From: Hyphomonadaceae bacterium
GTDB taxonomy: Bacteria > Pseudomonadota > Alphaproteobacteria > Caulobacterales > Hyphomonadaceae
Reading direction: 5' to 3'
DNA length: 35,087 nt
NCBI GenBank assembly: GCA_027482995.1
Contig: JAIXVM010000172.1
Coordinates: 1 to 35,087 of the forward strand
In this document: positions 18,989 to 28,920 of the stretch, one piece after another
Layout of the letters: every line of letters starts with the position of its first letter
Numbering within the stretch: the first letter of the stretch is position 1
The notes under the pieces: generated by a model
Databases searched by the model: none
The model's input: the letters and a program-made list of their open reading frames with translations, nothing else
Told to the model about the DNA's origin: nothing
Made by a program: the position numbers and the translations under genes

Positions 18989-20016
18989 GCCTGCCGTCCC
19001 GGTGATTGGGCCCGCGCAAGTCGCAGCTTTGCCCAAGCGGGCCGCACATACAAAGCACGAAGCGGGGTATTCAGGATGAGGCGGTGAAAGACGAGGGGAG
19101 CGATGACGGCAACCAGCAACGTCGCGAAACTGGCAAGTCCGGCCATGTCAGACGGCACATGCCCCCGGTCGATCAACTTGATCATCGCCGTGAGCGGAAT
19201 CGGAAACGTCAGGTAGATGACGATCGAATGGCGCCCGCAATACTGAAGCACTTTCGCCCAGTCGAACCGGACCAGCAGCGCAGCGATCGTGCACACAGCC
19301 GCAGCGCCCATGATGCCGAGCACGAAGCTGATGCCGAACGCGCTGTGCACCCCTTGCCAGACGCTGACCTGATTGACCAAAGCCCAAGCCGCAAGCCCTG
19401 CGATAGCGAGCGGAACCGAAGCCGCGGCGCGCGATGCAAAGGCAAAGATCGCGGGCGCAAAGGCATAACCGGCGAAGAAGTAGACATACCGTTCCGCGAA
19501 ACGGTCGGGCACGGCCCAGCCGGTCTCTATCCAGCCGAGTTGGAAGGCGGATTGGAGCATCAGCGCCCCGGCAAATACCAGCAACACCGGTGCGCGTCTC
19601 AGAAGCCAGGTGACCACGTAAAAGACCAGCAACATGTGGACAAACCACAGGGTCCCTGTCGGCTCGATCAGCCCGATCAGCCACAGCTTAACGAACTCCA
19701 TCGGGGAGTTAAGAAGAACGGACGTCTCAAAGGCCATAAGTTGAATAGTAAGCCAGAGGACATAAAAATAGATGAAATGAATGACCTTGCGATCGATGTA
19801 TTCATTGACCGGACCAAACAAAGACCGGCTCAAGAACAGACCTGAAATCAAGAAGAAGTCCGGCATCCGGAAAGGCTGCGCGAAATCGACGACCGGAGAG
19901 AGGAAGCCTTCAGCGCCGAGCACATCTTCGACACGGTGCACGGCGTGCATCATCACCACAAGGATGATGCAGATGCCCTTGGCATAATCGACCCAGCCGA
20001 TCCGCGACGCCGTCAT
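18985..20016 (-). CDS. Acyltransferase family 3 membrane protein
   Basis: MTASRIGWVDYAKGICIILVVMMHAVHRVEDVLG...PDFFLISGLFLSRSLF; multi-TM; start chosen at Met25 of ORF 18985-20088. Confidence 0.88.
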   Translation of the reverse strand: MTASRIGWVDYAKGICIILVVMMHAVHRVEDVLGAEGFLSPVVDFAQPFRMPDFFLISGLFLSRSLFGPVNEYIDRKVIHFIYFYVLWLTIQLMAFETSVLLNSPMEFVKLWLIGLIEPTGTLWFVHMLLVFYVVTWLLRRAPVLLVFAGALMLQSAFQLGWIETGWAVPDRFAERYVYFFAGYAFAPAIFAFASRAAASVPLAIAGLAAWALVNQVSVWQGVHSAFGISFVLGIMGAAAVCTIAALLVRFDWAKVLQYCGRHSIVIYLTFPIPLTAMIKLIDRGHVPSDMAGLASFATLLVAVIAPLVFHRLILNTPLRALYVRPAWAKLRLARAQSPGRQA

Positions 20017-20279
20017 GGTTTCGCCCCCTCGCGGGGCCGCGTGCTCAAGCGATCCAGGAAGGCGACGCGTGTGAGCACACTCCGGCAAAAGCCCGGACCG
20101 TGCGCTACAACGATACTGTTCCCCTGCGTCGCGTAGGCCATAACGGTCTCGCTTGTCCCAATACGAGCCAACAATCGCACATTTTGCGAAGCTGTTCGCG
20201 CCGTAAAGCGCAATTAACGTGCCATCGGGCTTGGCTGGTTAACCCAGGTAGGCAATCCGGGGTTGAGGCGCGATTTGCG

Positions 20280-21176
20280 TCACCGGGGCAAATCGCCTTT
20301 GACGTCCTTCATCACGCCGGAGAAATCCAGACCATGGAGACCGCGATCGGAAAGCGACTGGTAAATGCCTTCCGCGATTTCGCCGAGGCGGATTTCGGCT
20401 CCGGACGCCTTGGCCGCGTCTGCGGCTAGGTGGAGATCCTTGAGCATCATGGCCACGGCAAATCCGGGCTTGTAGTCCCGGTTGGCCGGGGATGTGGGAA
20501 CTGGTCCGGGCGCCGGGCAATAGCTCGTCATCGACCAGCACTGGCCGGAGGAAACCGAGGATATCTTGAAGAAGGTTTCGGCGTCGAGACCCAGCTTTTC
20601 GGCGAGATTGAAGGCTTCGCACGTGCCGATCATGGAAATGCCGAGCAGCATGTTGTTGGCGATCTTCGCCGCCTGCCCGTTGCCGGCGCCGCCGGCGTGG
20701 AAGATGTTCTTGCCCATGCCCTTGAGGATGGGCTCGGCTTTGGAAAATGCGTCCGCAGTACCGCCTGCCATAAACGTCAGTGTACCCGCTTCGGCCGCCG
20801 CGACCCCGCCCGAGACCGGGGCATCGACCATGACGAAGCCGGCGCGTTCGGCTTGCGCATGCGCTTCGCGTGCATCGGTCACCGCGATGGTGGAGCAGTC
20901 GATCAGCAGAGTGCCTTTCGGCGCGTGGGCCGAGACGCCGTCCGGGCCGAAATAGACGCCGAGGACGTGCTTTCCGGCCGGCAGCATCGAGACGACAACA
21001 TCGGCGTCCTTGACCGCATCAGGCACGGACGCTGCTGCGCGGGCGCCTTTGGCGGCGACGGCTTTGACAGCTTCGGCGTTCAGGTCGAACGCCGAAGCTG
21101 TGTGGCCCGCTTTCACGAGATTGGCGCACATGCCGCCGCCCATGTTGCCGAGGCCGATGAAGGCGATCTTGGTCAT
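20280..21176 (-). CDS. mmsB: 3-hydroxyisobutyrate dehydrogenase
   Basis: MTKIAFIGLGNMGGGMCANLVKAGH, FVMVDAPVSGGVAAAEAGTLTFMAGG, GNGQAAKIANNMLLGISM; starts 1 nt after the upstream ECH stop. Confidence 0.93.
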   Translation of the reverse strand: MTKIAFIGLGNMGGGMCANLVKAGHTASAFDLNAEAVKAVAAKGARAAASVPDAVKDADVVVSMLPAGKHVLGVYFGPDGVSAHAPKGTLLIDCSTIAVTDAREAHAQAERAGFVMVDAPVSGGVAAAEAGTLTFMAGGTADAFSKAEPILKGMGKNIFHAGGAGNGQAAKIANNMLLGISMIGTCEAFNLAEKLGLDAETFFKISSVSSGQCWSMTSYCPAPGPVPTSPANRDYKPGFAVAMMLKDLHLAADAAKASGAEIRLGEIAEGIYQSLSDRGLHGLDFSGVMKDVKGDLPR

Positions 21177-21177
21177 C

Positions 21178-21954
21178 TCACTTGTCCTCGAATTTCGCGG
21201 GGCGCTTTTCACTGAAGGCGGCCATGCCTTCCTTCTGGTCTGCCGTGCCGAAGAGCCCTTGGAACAGGCGGCGTTCGAACTTCACGCCCTCCGAGGTCGG
21301 AAGTTCCAGCGCGCGGTCCACCATTTCCTTGGCCGCCATCAGCGAGGGCACGGAGAAGGCAGCGATTTCGTTTGCGGCGGCAAACGCGACGTCCATCAGC
21401 GTATCGTGCGGCACGACGCGGGAGACCAAGCCGATGCGGTCCGCCTCGGCGGCGTCAATCATGCGACCGGTGAGCACGAGGTCCATGGCCTTAGCCTTCC
21501 CCACGGCCTTGGTGAGGCGAATTGAGCCGCCCATTCCGGGCGTGACGCCAAGCTTGATCTCGGGCTGGCCGAACTTTGCCTTGTCGGAGGCGATGATCAG
21601 GTCGCACATCATGGCGAGTTCACAGCCGCCACCCAGCGCGAAGCCGTTGACCGCGGCGATGACCGGCTTGCGGCTCGCGGCGAACCGGTCCCATCCCGCG
21701 AAGTAGTCCTCGACATACATGTCCGAGAAGGATTGCGGCTGCATTTCCTTTATGTCGGCGCCCGCCGCGAACGCCCGGCCTGCACCCGTCAGCACACTGA
21801 CGGCAATGTCCTTGTTGCGATCGATCGCCGCAAAGCAATCGACAACCTCTGACATGATCTCCGCATTGAGCGCGTTGAGGCTGTCCGGGCGGTTGAGTGT
21901 AACGACCGCAACACGGTCCTTTTGTTCGAAGGTGATCGTCTTGTAGTTCGTCAT
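21178..21954 (-). CDS. Enoyl-CoA hydratase
   Basis: VVTLNRPDSLNALNAEIMSEV, GAGRAFAAGADIKEM, VNGFALGGGCELAMMCDLIIASDKAKFGQPEIKLGVTPGMGGSIRL. Confidence 0.92.
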   Translation of the reverse strand: MTNYKTITFEQKDRVAVVTLNRPDSLNALNAEIMSEVVDCFAAIDRNKDIAVSVLTGAGRAFAAGADIKEMQPQSFSDMYVEDYFAGWDRFAASRKPVIAAVNGFALGGGCELAMMCDLIIASDKAKFGQPEIKLGVTPGMGGSIRLTKAVGKAKAMDLVLTGRMIDAAEADRIGLVSRVVPHDTLMDVAFAAANEIAAFSVPSLMAAKEMVDRALELPTSEGVKFERRLFQGLFGTADQKEGMAAFSEKRPAKFEDK

Positions 21955-21985
21955 CTCAACTCACTGTCTTTCTGGTGCAGGTCAA

Positions 21986-22762
21986 TCAACCGGGCGGCGG
22001 CCCGGGCGGTGGCGGATAATCGAGGCCGCTGGTGCCGGCGAGCGGTGTGCCCGCAACCACGGCGTCATAGACGGCTTCCCCGACCGGCGAGAACCCGAGG
22101 ACCCGCGACAGGAACGTGATGCCAACGAGCGCTGCGATGCCCCAGAGCCAGGCAGGATGTGGGCGCCCGTGCACGCGCCAATCATACAACATGCCCGCAA
22201 GCGGGAACACGAGCGCAATGAGCGCCGCGATCTCATGCGCGTAAGGGGGCAGCAGAGGCATGGGCAACAGACGTCCGAAGCCAGGCCCCATCAGTAGCAC
22301 GAACGAGCCAACCTGAAGGCGGGAATGCCAATCCGGCTGACCGCGCAAGGCAACCGCCGCCAGAACAAGACCGACCGAAGCGTAAAGGACCAGCGGGTTG
22401 GCCACGATGAAATGCTGCGGCTGGAAAAAGAACGGCGTGCGGCCGGTCTGCACGGCGGCGACCGTGACGAGCGTTCCGGCAACCAGAAGTGCCAGTGCCC
22501 AGACAAAGGCTAGCTTGCCGAGTTGTTTGTGCAGCTGGAGGTTCCCGGCGCCGGCGAGCCACGCCTGCGCGACCACGAGGCCGACCCAACCCATGAAGAT
22601 CACGGCATGGACGTGGACAATCGGAGGCGCCGAAAAACTGGAGCGTCCGGCGGCGAGTTGCACCACGAAGCCCGATACGAGGACAATCGCCATCACCGTG
22701 GTGAGGTTGCGAATGAAACGGCGGTCATTCGCCGTGGGCGCTGTGAAGGTTGCGTCAGTCAT
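21986..22762 (-). CDS. Multi-TM protein of unknown function with conserved His residues and polyproline C-terminus
   Basis: MTDATFTAPTANDRRFIRNLTTVMAIVLVSGFVVQLAAG...PIVHVHAVIFMGWVGLVVAQAWL..LQLHKQLGKLAFVWALALLV...; several hydrophobic helices, ends YPPPPGPPPG. Confidence 0.72.
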   Translation of the reverse strand: MTDATFTAPTANDRRFIRNLTTVMAIVLVSGFVVQLAAGRSSFSAPPIVHVHAVIFMGWVGLVVAQAWLAGAGNLQLHKQLGKLAFVWALALLVAGTLVTVAAVQTGRTPFFFQPQHFIVANPLVLYASVGLVLAAVALRGQPDWHSRLQVGSFVLLMGPGFGRLLPMPLLPPYAHEIAALIALVFPLAGMLYDWRVHGRPHPAWLWGIAALVGITFLSRVLGFSPVGEAVYDAVVAGTPLAGTSGLDYPPPPGPPPG

Positions 22763-22852
22763 GAAATCCTCCCCGATTTCGAACGCTGAGGCCAACGCAC
22801 TAGCGCAGGCCCGGACGCCCCACAAGCCGAGGGGTTTCCGGGCCGTGGCGCC

Positions 22853-24349
22853 CTACCCCATCGTTGGAATGACGAAGGCCTGATCGCCGATATCGCCTTC
22901 CGGCCAACGCTGGGTGACCGTCTTGATCTTGGTCCAGAACTTGATGCCTTCCGGCCCGTGCTGGTTGGTGTCGCCAAAGGCGGAGCGCTTCCAACCGCCG
23001 AAAGTGTGATAGGCGACTGGCACCGGGATCGGCACGTTAATGCCGACCATGCCGACATTGACCTGCGCGGCAAACTCACGTGCGGCGCGGCCATTCGACG
23101 TGAAGATCGCGCAACCGTTCCCATACTGATGATCTGATGCGTAGCCAGCCGCTTCTTCGAGCGTCTCGGCGCGAACCACCTGCAACACCGGCCCGAAGAT
23201 CTCCTCATGGTAAGACTTCATGCCCGGCTTCACATGATCAAACAGCGAAGGGCCGATGAAGAAGCCTTTCTCATGGCCTTGCAGCTTGTGGCCGCGCCCG
23301 TCGAGCACGAGCTTGGCGCCTTCGTCGACACCCATCTGGATATAGCTTTCGATCTTCGCCTTGTGCTGGGCGGAGACAACAGGGCCGTAATGCGCGTCCT
23401 TGTCGGTGGAAATGCCGATCTTGAGCTTCTGCGCTTCGGCGGTCATGCGCTCGACAAACTCATCGGCTGTTTTCTTGCCGACCGGCACGGCCACCGGGAG
23501 CGCCATGCAGCGTTCACCGGCTGAGCCATAGGCCGCGCCGACGATATCCTTGACCGCCTGTTCCATGTTGGCGTCCGGCAGGATGATTCCGTGGTTTTTC
23601 GCCCCGCCCATCGCCTGAACGCGTTTGCCGTGGGCGGTGCCGGTCGAATAGACGTATTGTGCGATGTCGGACGATCCGACAAAGCTGACCGCCTTGATGT
23701 CCGGATGCGTGAGGATGGCATCGACGGCCACCTTGTCTCCGTTGACGACGTTGAGCAAGCCAATGGGCGCGCCGGCCTCGAGCATCAGCTCCGCAAAGCG
23801 CATCGGGACAGACGGGTCTTTCTCCGAGGGCTTCAAGATGAAGGTGTTGCCGCAGGCAATGGCAACGGCCGCCATCCAGCACGGGATCATGGCCGGAAAG
23901 TTGAAGGGCGTGATGCCGGCGCAGACTCCGAGCGCCTGACGCATCGAATAGACGTCGATGCCCGGGCCAGCGCCTTCGGTGTATTCACCCTTCAGCAGGT
24001 GCGGCACGCCGCAGGCGAATTCCACAACATCGAGACCGCGCTGGATGTCGCCCTTCGAGTCGGCGATCACCTTGCCGTGTTCGGATGAAAGCAGGTGGGC
24101 GAGTTCGTCCATGTTCGCTTCAACGAGGCGCTTGAACTCGAACATCACACGGGCGCGGCGCTGCGGATTTGTTGTCGCCCAGGCAGGCAGAGCGGCCTTG
24201 GCAGCCTCGACGGCGGCGGCAAGCTCGGCGGCGGTCGCCAGCGCGACGCGGGCCTGAACCTCACCCGTGTTGGGGTTGTAGATGTCGCCAAAACGCCCTG
24301 ACGTTCCGGCAACCGACTTGCCCCCGATGAAATGATGCACCTCGCGCAT
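22853..24349 (-). CDS. mmsA: CoA-acylating methylmalonate-semialdehyde dehydrogenase
   Basis: MREVHHFIGGKSVAGTSGRFGDIYNPNTGEVQARV, GVCAGITPFNFPAMIPCWMAAVAIACGNTFILKPSEKDPSV, GSAGERCMALPVAVPVG. Confidence 0.95.
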   Translation of the reverse strand: MREVHHFIGGKSVAGTSGRFGDIYNPNTGEVQARVALATAAELAAAVEAAKAALPAWATTNPQRRARVMFEFKRLVEANMDELAHLLSSEHGKVIADSKGDIQRGLDVVEFACGVPHLLKGEYTEGAGPGIDVYSMRQALGVCAGITPFNFPAMIPCWMAAVAIACGNTFILKPSEKDPSVPMRFAELMLEAGAPIGLLNVVNGDKVAVDAILTHPDIKAVSFVGSSDIAQYVYSTGTAHGKRVQAMGGAKNHGIILPDANMEQAVKDIVGAAYGSAGERCMALPVAVPVGKKTADEFVERMTAEAQKLKIGISTDKDAHYGPVVSAQHKAKIESYIQMGVDEGAKLVLDGRGHKLQGHEKGFFIGPSLFDHVKPGMKSYHEEIFGPVLQVVRAETLEEAAGYASDHQYGNGCAIFTSNGRAAREFAAQVNVGMVGINVPIPVPVAYHTFGGWKRSAFGDTNQHGPEGIKFWTKIKTVTQRWPEGDIGDQAFVIPTMG

Positions 24350-24578
24350 GGCCTGTCTCCTCATGTGTGCCGGCGTTATAGGCACAGCCTTGGCGGAGAT
24401 ACACGGCGAATTTTGCCGGCCTGTGCTGACGCCCGCCTCCCCTGTCGTTTAGGGCTTGCTTACCTTTGCGGAACGTCCCGGAACAATGACATCAAACGGC
24501 GAGCGGAACACGCAGGTCGCGTCCGCTGACAGACCGTCAGGGAGGAAAGAGCGGCAGTTTCCAATGCCGTGAACACAC

Positions 24579-25754
24579 ATGGACGGCGGCAGGCAGTTCT
24601 CGACCGAAAGCCTTTTGACGGCGCGCCAACGCGCGGCCGAACTCATCAGAACGCCGCTGATACGCCGGCGCGCGGCGATGATCGGCGGTGCGCTCTTCAT
24701 CCTGCTGGCCGGTTTCTTCGTCCTGGATCGGGGCGCGTATGTTTCGACCTCGGACGCCCGGATCGCGGCGGACATGATTGCCGTGTCCACCGACATTTCA
24801 GGCCGCATCACCAGTGTCGCGGTCAGCGAGGGCGACCGCGTCAAGGCCGGCGACGTGATCTACACGATCGACGACCGGGAGGCCGCCTTCACGCTTGCCC
24901 AGTTCGAAGCCGAAGCGAGCCGCCTGCGCGCGGAGATTGGCCGCGAGGAAGCCCGTGCTGGATTCGAAACCTCCAAGGCCGGCAGCCAGGTCGCCGCCCG
25001 GCAGGCGGGAACGCGGTCGGCCTCTGCCTCGGCCGAGGCCGCGCGGTCTAACCTGGAAACCGCCCGGCAGGAACACGAGCGCACCAAGAACCTCTATGAA
25101 CAGGGGCGCATTCCAAAGAGTACGTATGACCAGGCGAAGAACGCTCTCGAGACCGCCGAGCAGGATCTTCTGCGCGCGCAGGCCGAACGGGAAACGGCAG
25201 CCGCCGAGCAACGCACCGCCAGCATCACGGGCCAGGAAGTCCGGTTGATCGATTATGACCTGTCAGTTCTACAGGCCGAACTGGAGCGGGCGCAGGCGCG
25301 CGTTGATGCCCAAAAGGTGGTTGTGGAACAGCATACCATCCGCGCACCGATCGACGGCGTGATCGACGAACTTTTCTACGATGCCGGAGAACATTCCCTG
25401 CGCGGGTTCCGGATGGCACTGATCCATGATCCGGACTCGGTCTGGGTCTCCGCCAACATCAAGGAGACCGACATCCGGCACATCGCCATCGGCGCCAAGG
25501 TCCGCGTGCGGGCGGACAGTCATCCGTCGAAAGCGCTGACGGGACGCGTGTCACGGATCCGGGAAGCGACGCTCTCGGAAGCGGCCATGATGCCCAATCC
25601 GAACGCCAATGGCGTGTTCACCAAGATCACGCAGCGCATCAAGGTGCGGATCGATCTGGACCCGTCCGACGTACATCTCAGAACCGGCACGATGGTCTCC
25701 GTGCGGATCCGGAAATCGGCCTCGGACACGGCGTCACCTCCGGCAGCGCCATGA
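24579..25754 (+). CDS. HlyD/EmrA-family membrane fusion protein
   Basis: N-terminal TM, ISTDISGRITSVAVSEGDRVKAGDVIYTIDDREA-like biotinyl/lipoyl hairpin, coiled coil, TIRAPIDGVIDEL. Confidence 0.9.
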   Translation: MDGGRQFSTESLLTARQRAAELIRTPLIRRRAAMIGGALFILLAGFFVLDRGAYVSTSDARIAADMIAVSTDISGRITSVAVSEGDRVKAGDVIYTIDDREAAFTLAQFEAEASRLRAEIGREEARAGFETSKAGSQVAARQAGTRSASASAEAARSNLETARQEHERTKNLYEQGRIPKSTYDQAKNALETAEQDLLRAQAERETAAAEQRTASITGQEVRLIDYDLSVLQAELERAQARVDAQKVVVEQHTIRAPIDGVIDELFYDAGEHSLRGFRMALIHDPDSVWVSANIKETDIRHIAIGAKVRVRADSHPSKALTGRVSRIREATLSEAAMMPNPNANGVFTKITQRIKVRIDLDPSDVHLRTGTMVSVRIRKSASDTASPPAAP

Positions 25755-27394
25755 TCAAGGCGGCCGGAATTCAACTGGCTGCCGGCTCCGGTGCGTCTTC
25801 TGAAGCGGTCGAGATTCCAGCAGCCGCAGGCGCGGCGATCCGCGACCGCTTCGCCCAGTTTGGCCCGCGTTATCGGTGGCTGTTGCTGCTGACGATGCTG
25901 ATCGGCTCGATGGCGACGATGCTCGCGGCCACGACCGTCAATGTCGCCCTGCCCGCCATCATCGGCGCGTTCGGTCTCGGGCAGGACCAAGCGCAATGGA
26001 TGTCGACCGCCTTCCTCGCTTCCTCCACGCTGGCGATGCTCGCCAATGCCTGGGCGATGGCCCGGTACGGCCCGCGCGCCACCTATGTGTTTGGCATGTC
26101 CACCTTCATCATCGGCTCGCTGCTTGGCGCGGTCAGCAGCACGCTGGAACTCCTGATCCTTGCGCGGGCCTTGCAGGGCGTCTCCGCGGGTCTGCTCCAA
26201 CCGATGTCGATGTTCCTGATCTTCCAGACCTTTCCGGACCGGCTTCGCGGCACGGCGATGGGATTGTTCTCGATCGGCGTGGTGCTCGCGCCCGCGTTCG
26301 GTCCGGCGCTCGGCGGCATCGCAGTGGATCTGGCGAGCTGGCGGTTCGTGTTCGTGGCGACGCTGCCGCTGGCGATCGTTGCCCTCTGTCTGGCGCCGAT
26401 CCTGATGCCGAAAGGTGACCTTCAGTCTCAGCAGAAAAAGCCGCCGCTGGACTGGCAAGGACTGTGCCTGCTCGCCGTCGCGGTGGTGGGACTGCTGTCC
26501 GCTTTTGCAGGCGGCAACCGCGATGGTTGGGATTCGGACAAGACGTTGATCAAGGTTGTGGTGTCAATCAGTGCGGCGATCGCCTTTTTCTACTGGGAAC
26601 GGCAACACCCTTTTCCGGCGCTCAACCCTGCCATCTTCAAGTTCCGGCAATTCTGGTCAGCCAGCATCATCATCGTGGCGACCGGCAGTGCGATCTATGG
26701 TTCGACCTACCTTATCCCGCTGTTCGTTCAGCAGGTGCAAGGTTATGCGCCGACGGCGGCGGGCGTGATGATGATCCCGGCCGGATTGGTGATGGTCGCC
26801 TGCTTTCCCCTCGCGGGACGGCTGACGGACCGGATGGACACCCGCATCCTCATGACGTTCGGCATTCTTTGCTTCGCCGTCTCCGGGCTCCTGTTGTCCG
26901 GCGTGACGGTGCTCACCCCCTACTGGCTTCTGGTCAGCTGGATCATGCTGAGCCGCGTCGGCATCGCCTTCTGCATGCCAACGGCGAACACAACAGCGGT
27001 ACGCGCGGTGCCGCCAAACCTTCTCGCCTCGGCAGCCGGAGGCGTATCTTTCCTCATGCAGGTGGGCGGTGCCTTCGGCGTCAACTTGCTGGCGGTGCTG
27101 TTGCAGAGGCGGACGATCTTTCACGGCGAACATCTCGCTTCTGAACTCAACGAGTCGAATGCCGAGTTCCTGTATGGTCACGCCCAGCAGGCGCTGTCGC
27201 TGGAAGCCTCCGGCATGCCGACGTTGACCGCCTTCACGCAGGCTTTCGGTGCCATCGGGCAGCAGGTTGCGGCGCAAGCAATGGTGCTGGCCTTTCGAGA
27301 CTGCTTCTTTGTGATCGCGATCTGGTTCGCCGTCGTGCTTTTTGCGGTGACCCTGATGCCGAAGCCGAGGATGCAGATGGGCGCTGCAAGTTGA
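25751..27394 (+). CDS. DHA2-family (EmrB/QacA) MFS efflux transporter
   Basis: 547 aa; TTVNVALPAIIGAFGLGQDQAQWMSTAFLASSTLAMLANAWAMARYGPR, RALQGVSAGLLQPMS; about 14 TM; ATGA overlap with emrA-like gene. Confidence 0.92.
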   Translation: MIKAAGIQLAAGSGASSEAVEIPAAAGAAIRDRFAQFGPRYRWLLLLTMLIGSMATMLAATTVNVALPAIIGAFGLGQDQAQWMSTAFLASSTLAMLANAWAMARYGPRATYVFGMSTFIIGSLLGAVSSTLELLILARALQGVSAGLLQPMSMFLIFQTFPDRLRGTAMGLFSIGVVLAPAFGPALGGIAVDLASWRFVFVATLPLAIVALCLAPILMPKGDLQSQQKKPPLDWQGLCLLAVAVVGLLSAFAGGNRDGWDSDKTLIKVVVSISAAIAFFYWERQHPFPALNPAIFKFRQFWSASIIIVATGSAIYGSTYLIPLFVQQVQGYAPTAAGVMMIPAGLVMVACFPLAGRLTDRMDTRILMTFGILCFAVSGLLLSGVTVLTPYWLLVSWIMLSRVGIAFCMPTANTTAVRAVPPNLLASAAGGVSFLMQVGGAFGVNLLAVLLQRRTIFHGEHLASELNESNAEFLYGHAQQALSLEASGMPTLTAFTQAFGAIGQQVAAQAMVLAFRDCFFVIAIWFAVVLFAVTLMPKPRMQMGAAS

Positions 27395-27492
27395 AGCCTG
27401 GCTCTGTCGAAGCTCACCAATCGGGGGATTTGCCGCCGCCGCATTTACCCGCCAGCAGAATTGGCAAATAGTCGTATCGGGAGGACGCAAAC

Positions 27493-28920
27493 ATGGAGAT
27501 CACGCGGCGGCATTTGCTGATCGGAGCGGCGGGTGTAGGCGTGACGGTCGGCGCTGTAGGCGCCCTGAAACTCCACTGGGACGGCAAGTCGTTCGTGCGC
27601 GACGGATACATCGAGGGCGCGCCGGCCGCGCCGCCGGGCGAATCCAGCTGGATGAACTGGGCCGGCATCGAACGCGCGACGCCGAAGCAGATTGCGTTCC
27701 CGGATTCGGTGGAGACGCTGGCGGACATGATCAAAACTGCACCCGGCCGGGTGCGTCCGGTCGGCAGCGGACATTCGTTTACCGGCCTCGCGACGACGGA
27801 AGACACGCTGCTGATGCTTAGCAGTCTCGCCGGATTGATCGCATACGACGAAGCCACAGGCGAAGCGCAGTTCGGTGCAGGCACGCCCCTTTTTCAGGTC
27901 AGCGAAGAGCTCGCCGCCTACGGCCGGGCGTTCGACAATCAGCCCGATATCGACTCCCAGACGCTCGCTGGCGCCTTCGCAACCGCAACCCATGGCACCG
28001 GCAACGACCTGCCGGCCCTCCATGACAACGTCACCGGATTTCAGATGGTCACGGCCGATGGCACCATCCGGGATGTTACCCGGGCTTCCGATCCGGACCT
28101 GTTCGAAGCTGGCAAGGTGTCACTCGGTGCGCTGGGTGTGATGACGGCCTTCACGATCCGCAGCGTGCCCGCTTACAGGTTGAAGCGCACCGTCACTGTC
28201 GAAGACAGCAAGGCGTTCCTGAGCCGATTGGAACAGACCGCCGCAGCGCACCGGAATTTCGAGTTCTACTATTTTCCGCACACGGGACTGGTGGCCAGCA
28301 TTGTCCACGACCTGACCGATGATCCGCCGACGGAAGATGAAGCGACAGACGACGACGAATTCCTGCAAGGCCTGAAGGCTTTGCGCGATCAGCTTGGTTG
28401 GGCGCCGTTCTTGCGCCGCACGATTGCGCGGTCAGAGTTTCCGCGGGGCGTCGTGGAGCAGCGGGTGAACGAATCGCGCGTGCTTCTCTCCACCGTGCGC
28501 CCAACCCGCTTCATCGAGATGGAATATCACCTGCCGCGCGAGCGAGGCCCTGAAATGGTCGAGCGTGTCATGCGCAAACTGGACCAGCGCAGCGATGCCT
28601 ATTTCCCGATGGAGTATCGCCATATCGCGCCGGACACCGCCTGGCTCAGTCCGTTCAACGCAGGCCCGCGCGCTTCAATCGCCATCCATGCCGCCGCCGA
28701 CGAGCGCTATGACTACTTCTTCTCGGATTTCGAGCCGATGTACCGGGAAGCGGGCGGCCGGCCCCATTGGGGCAAGCTGCATTCGCTCGGCCGCGCCGAA
28801 CTGACGGAACTTTATCCCGAATTCGAGCGCTTCCTCGAACTGCGCAAGCAGCTCGACCCGTCGGGCAAGTTCTTGAACGCACACTTGGCCAAACTGTTCG
28901 GCGAGAGCTTCGATGCTTGA
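27493..28920 (+). CDS. Tat-signal FAD-binding D-arabinono-1,4-lactone oxidase/VAO-family oxidase
   Basis: MEITRRHLLIGAAGVGVTVGAVGAL (twin-arginine), RVRPVGSGHSFTGLATT (covalent-FAD His motif), ATATHGTG, C-terminal RPHWGKLHSL. Confidence 0.9.
   Translation: MEITRRHLLIGAAGVGVTVGAVGALKLHWDGKSFVRDGYIEGAPAAPPGESSWMNWAGIERATPKQIAFPDSVETLADMIKTAPGRVRPVGSGHSFTGLATTEDTLLMLSSLAGLIAYDEATGEAQFGAGTPLFQVSEELAAYGRAFDNQPDIDSQTLAGAFATATHGTGNDLPALHDNVTGFQMVTADGTIRDVTRASDPDLFEAGKVSLGALGVMTAFTIRSVPAYRLKRTVTVEDSKAFLSRLEQTAAAHRNFEFYYFPHTGLVASIVHDLTDDPPTEDEATDDDEFLQGLKALRDQLGWAPFLRRTIARSEFPRGVVEQRVNESRVLLSTVRPTRFIEMEYHLPRERGPEMVERVMRKLDQRSDAYFPMEYRHIAPDTAWLSPFNAGPRASIAIHAAADERYDYFFSDFEPMYREAGGRPHWGKLHSLGRAELTELYPEFERFLELRKQLDPSGKFLNAHLAKLFGESFDA

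Noticed and set aside
24535-24579. GGAGG-containing region upstream of the HlyD gene as evidence for an earlier start
   Set aside because: The nearby in-frame ATG (24564) is followed by TGA after two codons, and the GTG at 24569 is out of frame; ATG 24579 kept despite a distant SD.
25520-26458. 312-aa minus-strand ORF rich in Arg/Gln/His/Glu
   Set aside because: Antisense of the HlyD/MFS genes; charged composition reflects complement of hydrophobic TM codons.
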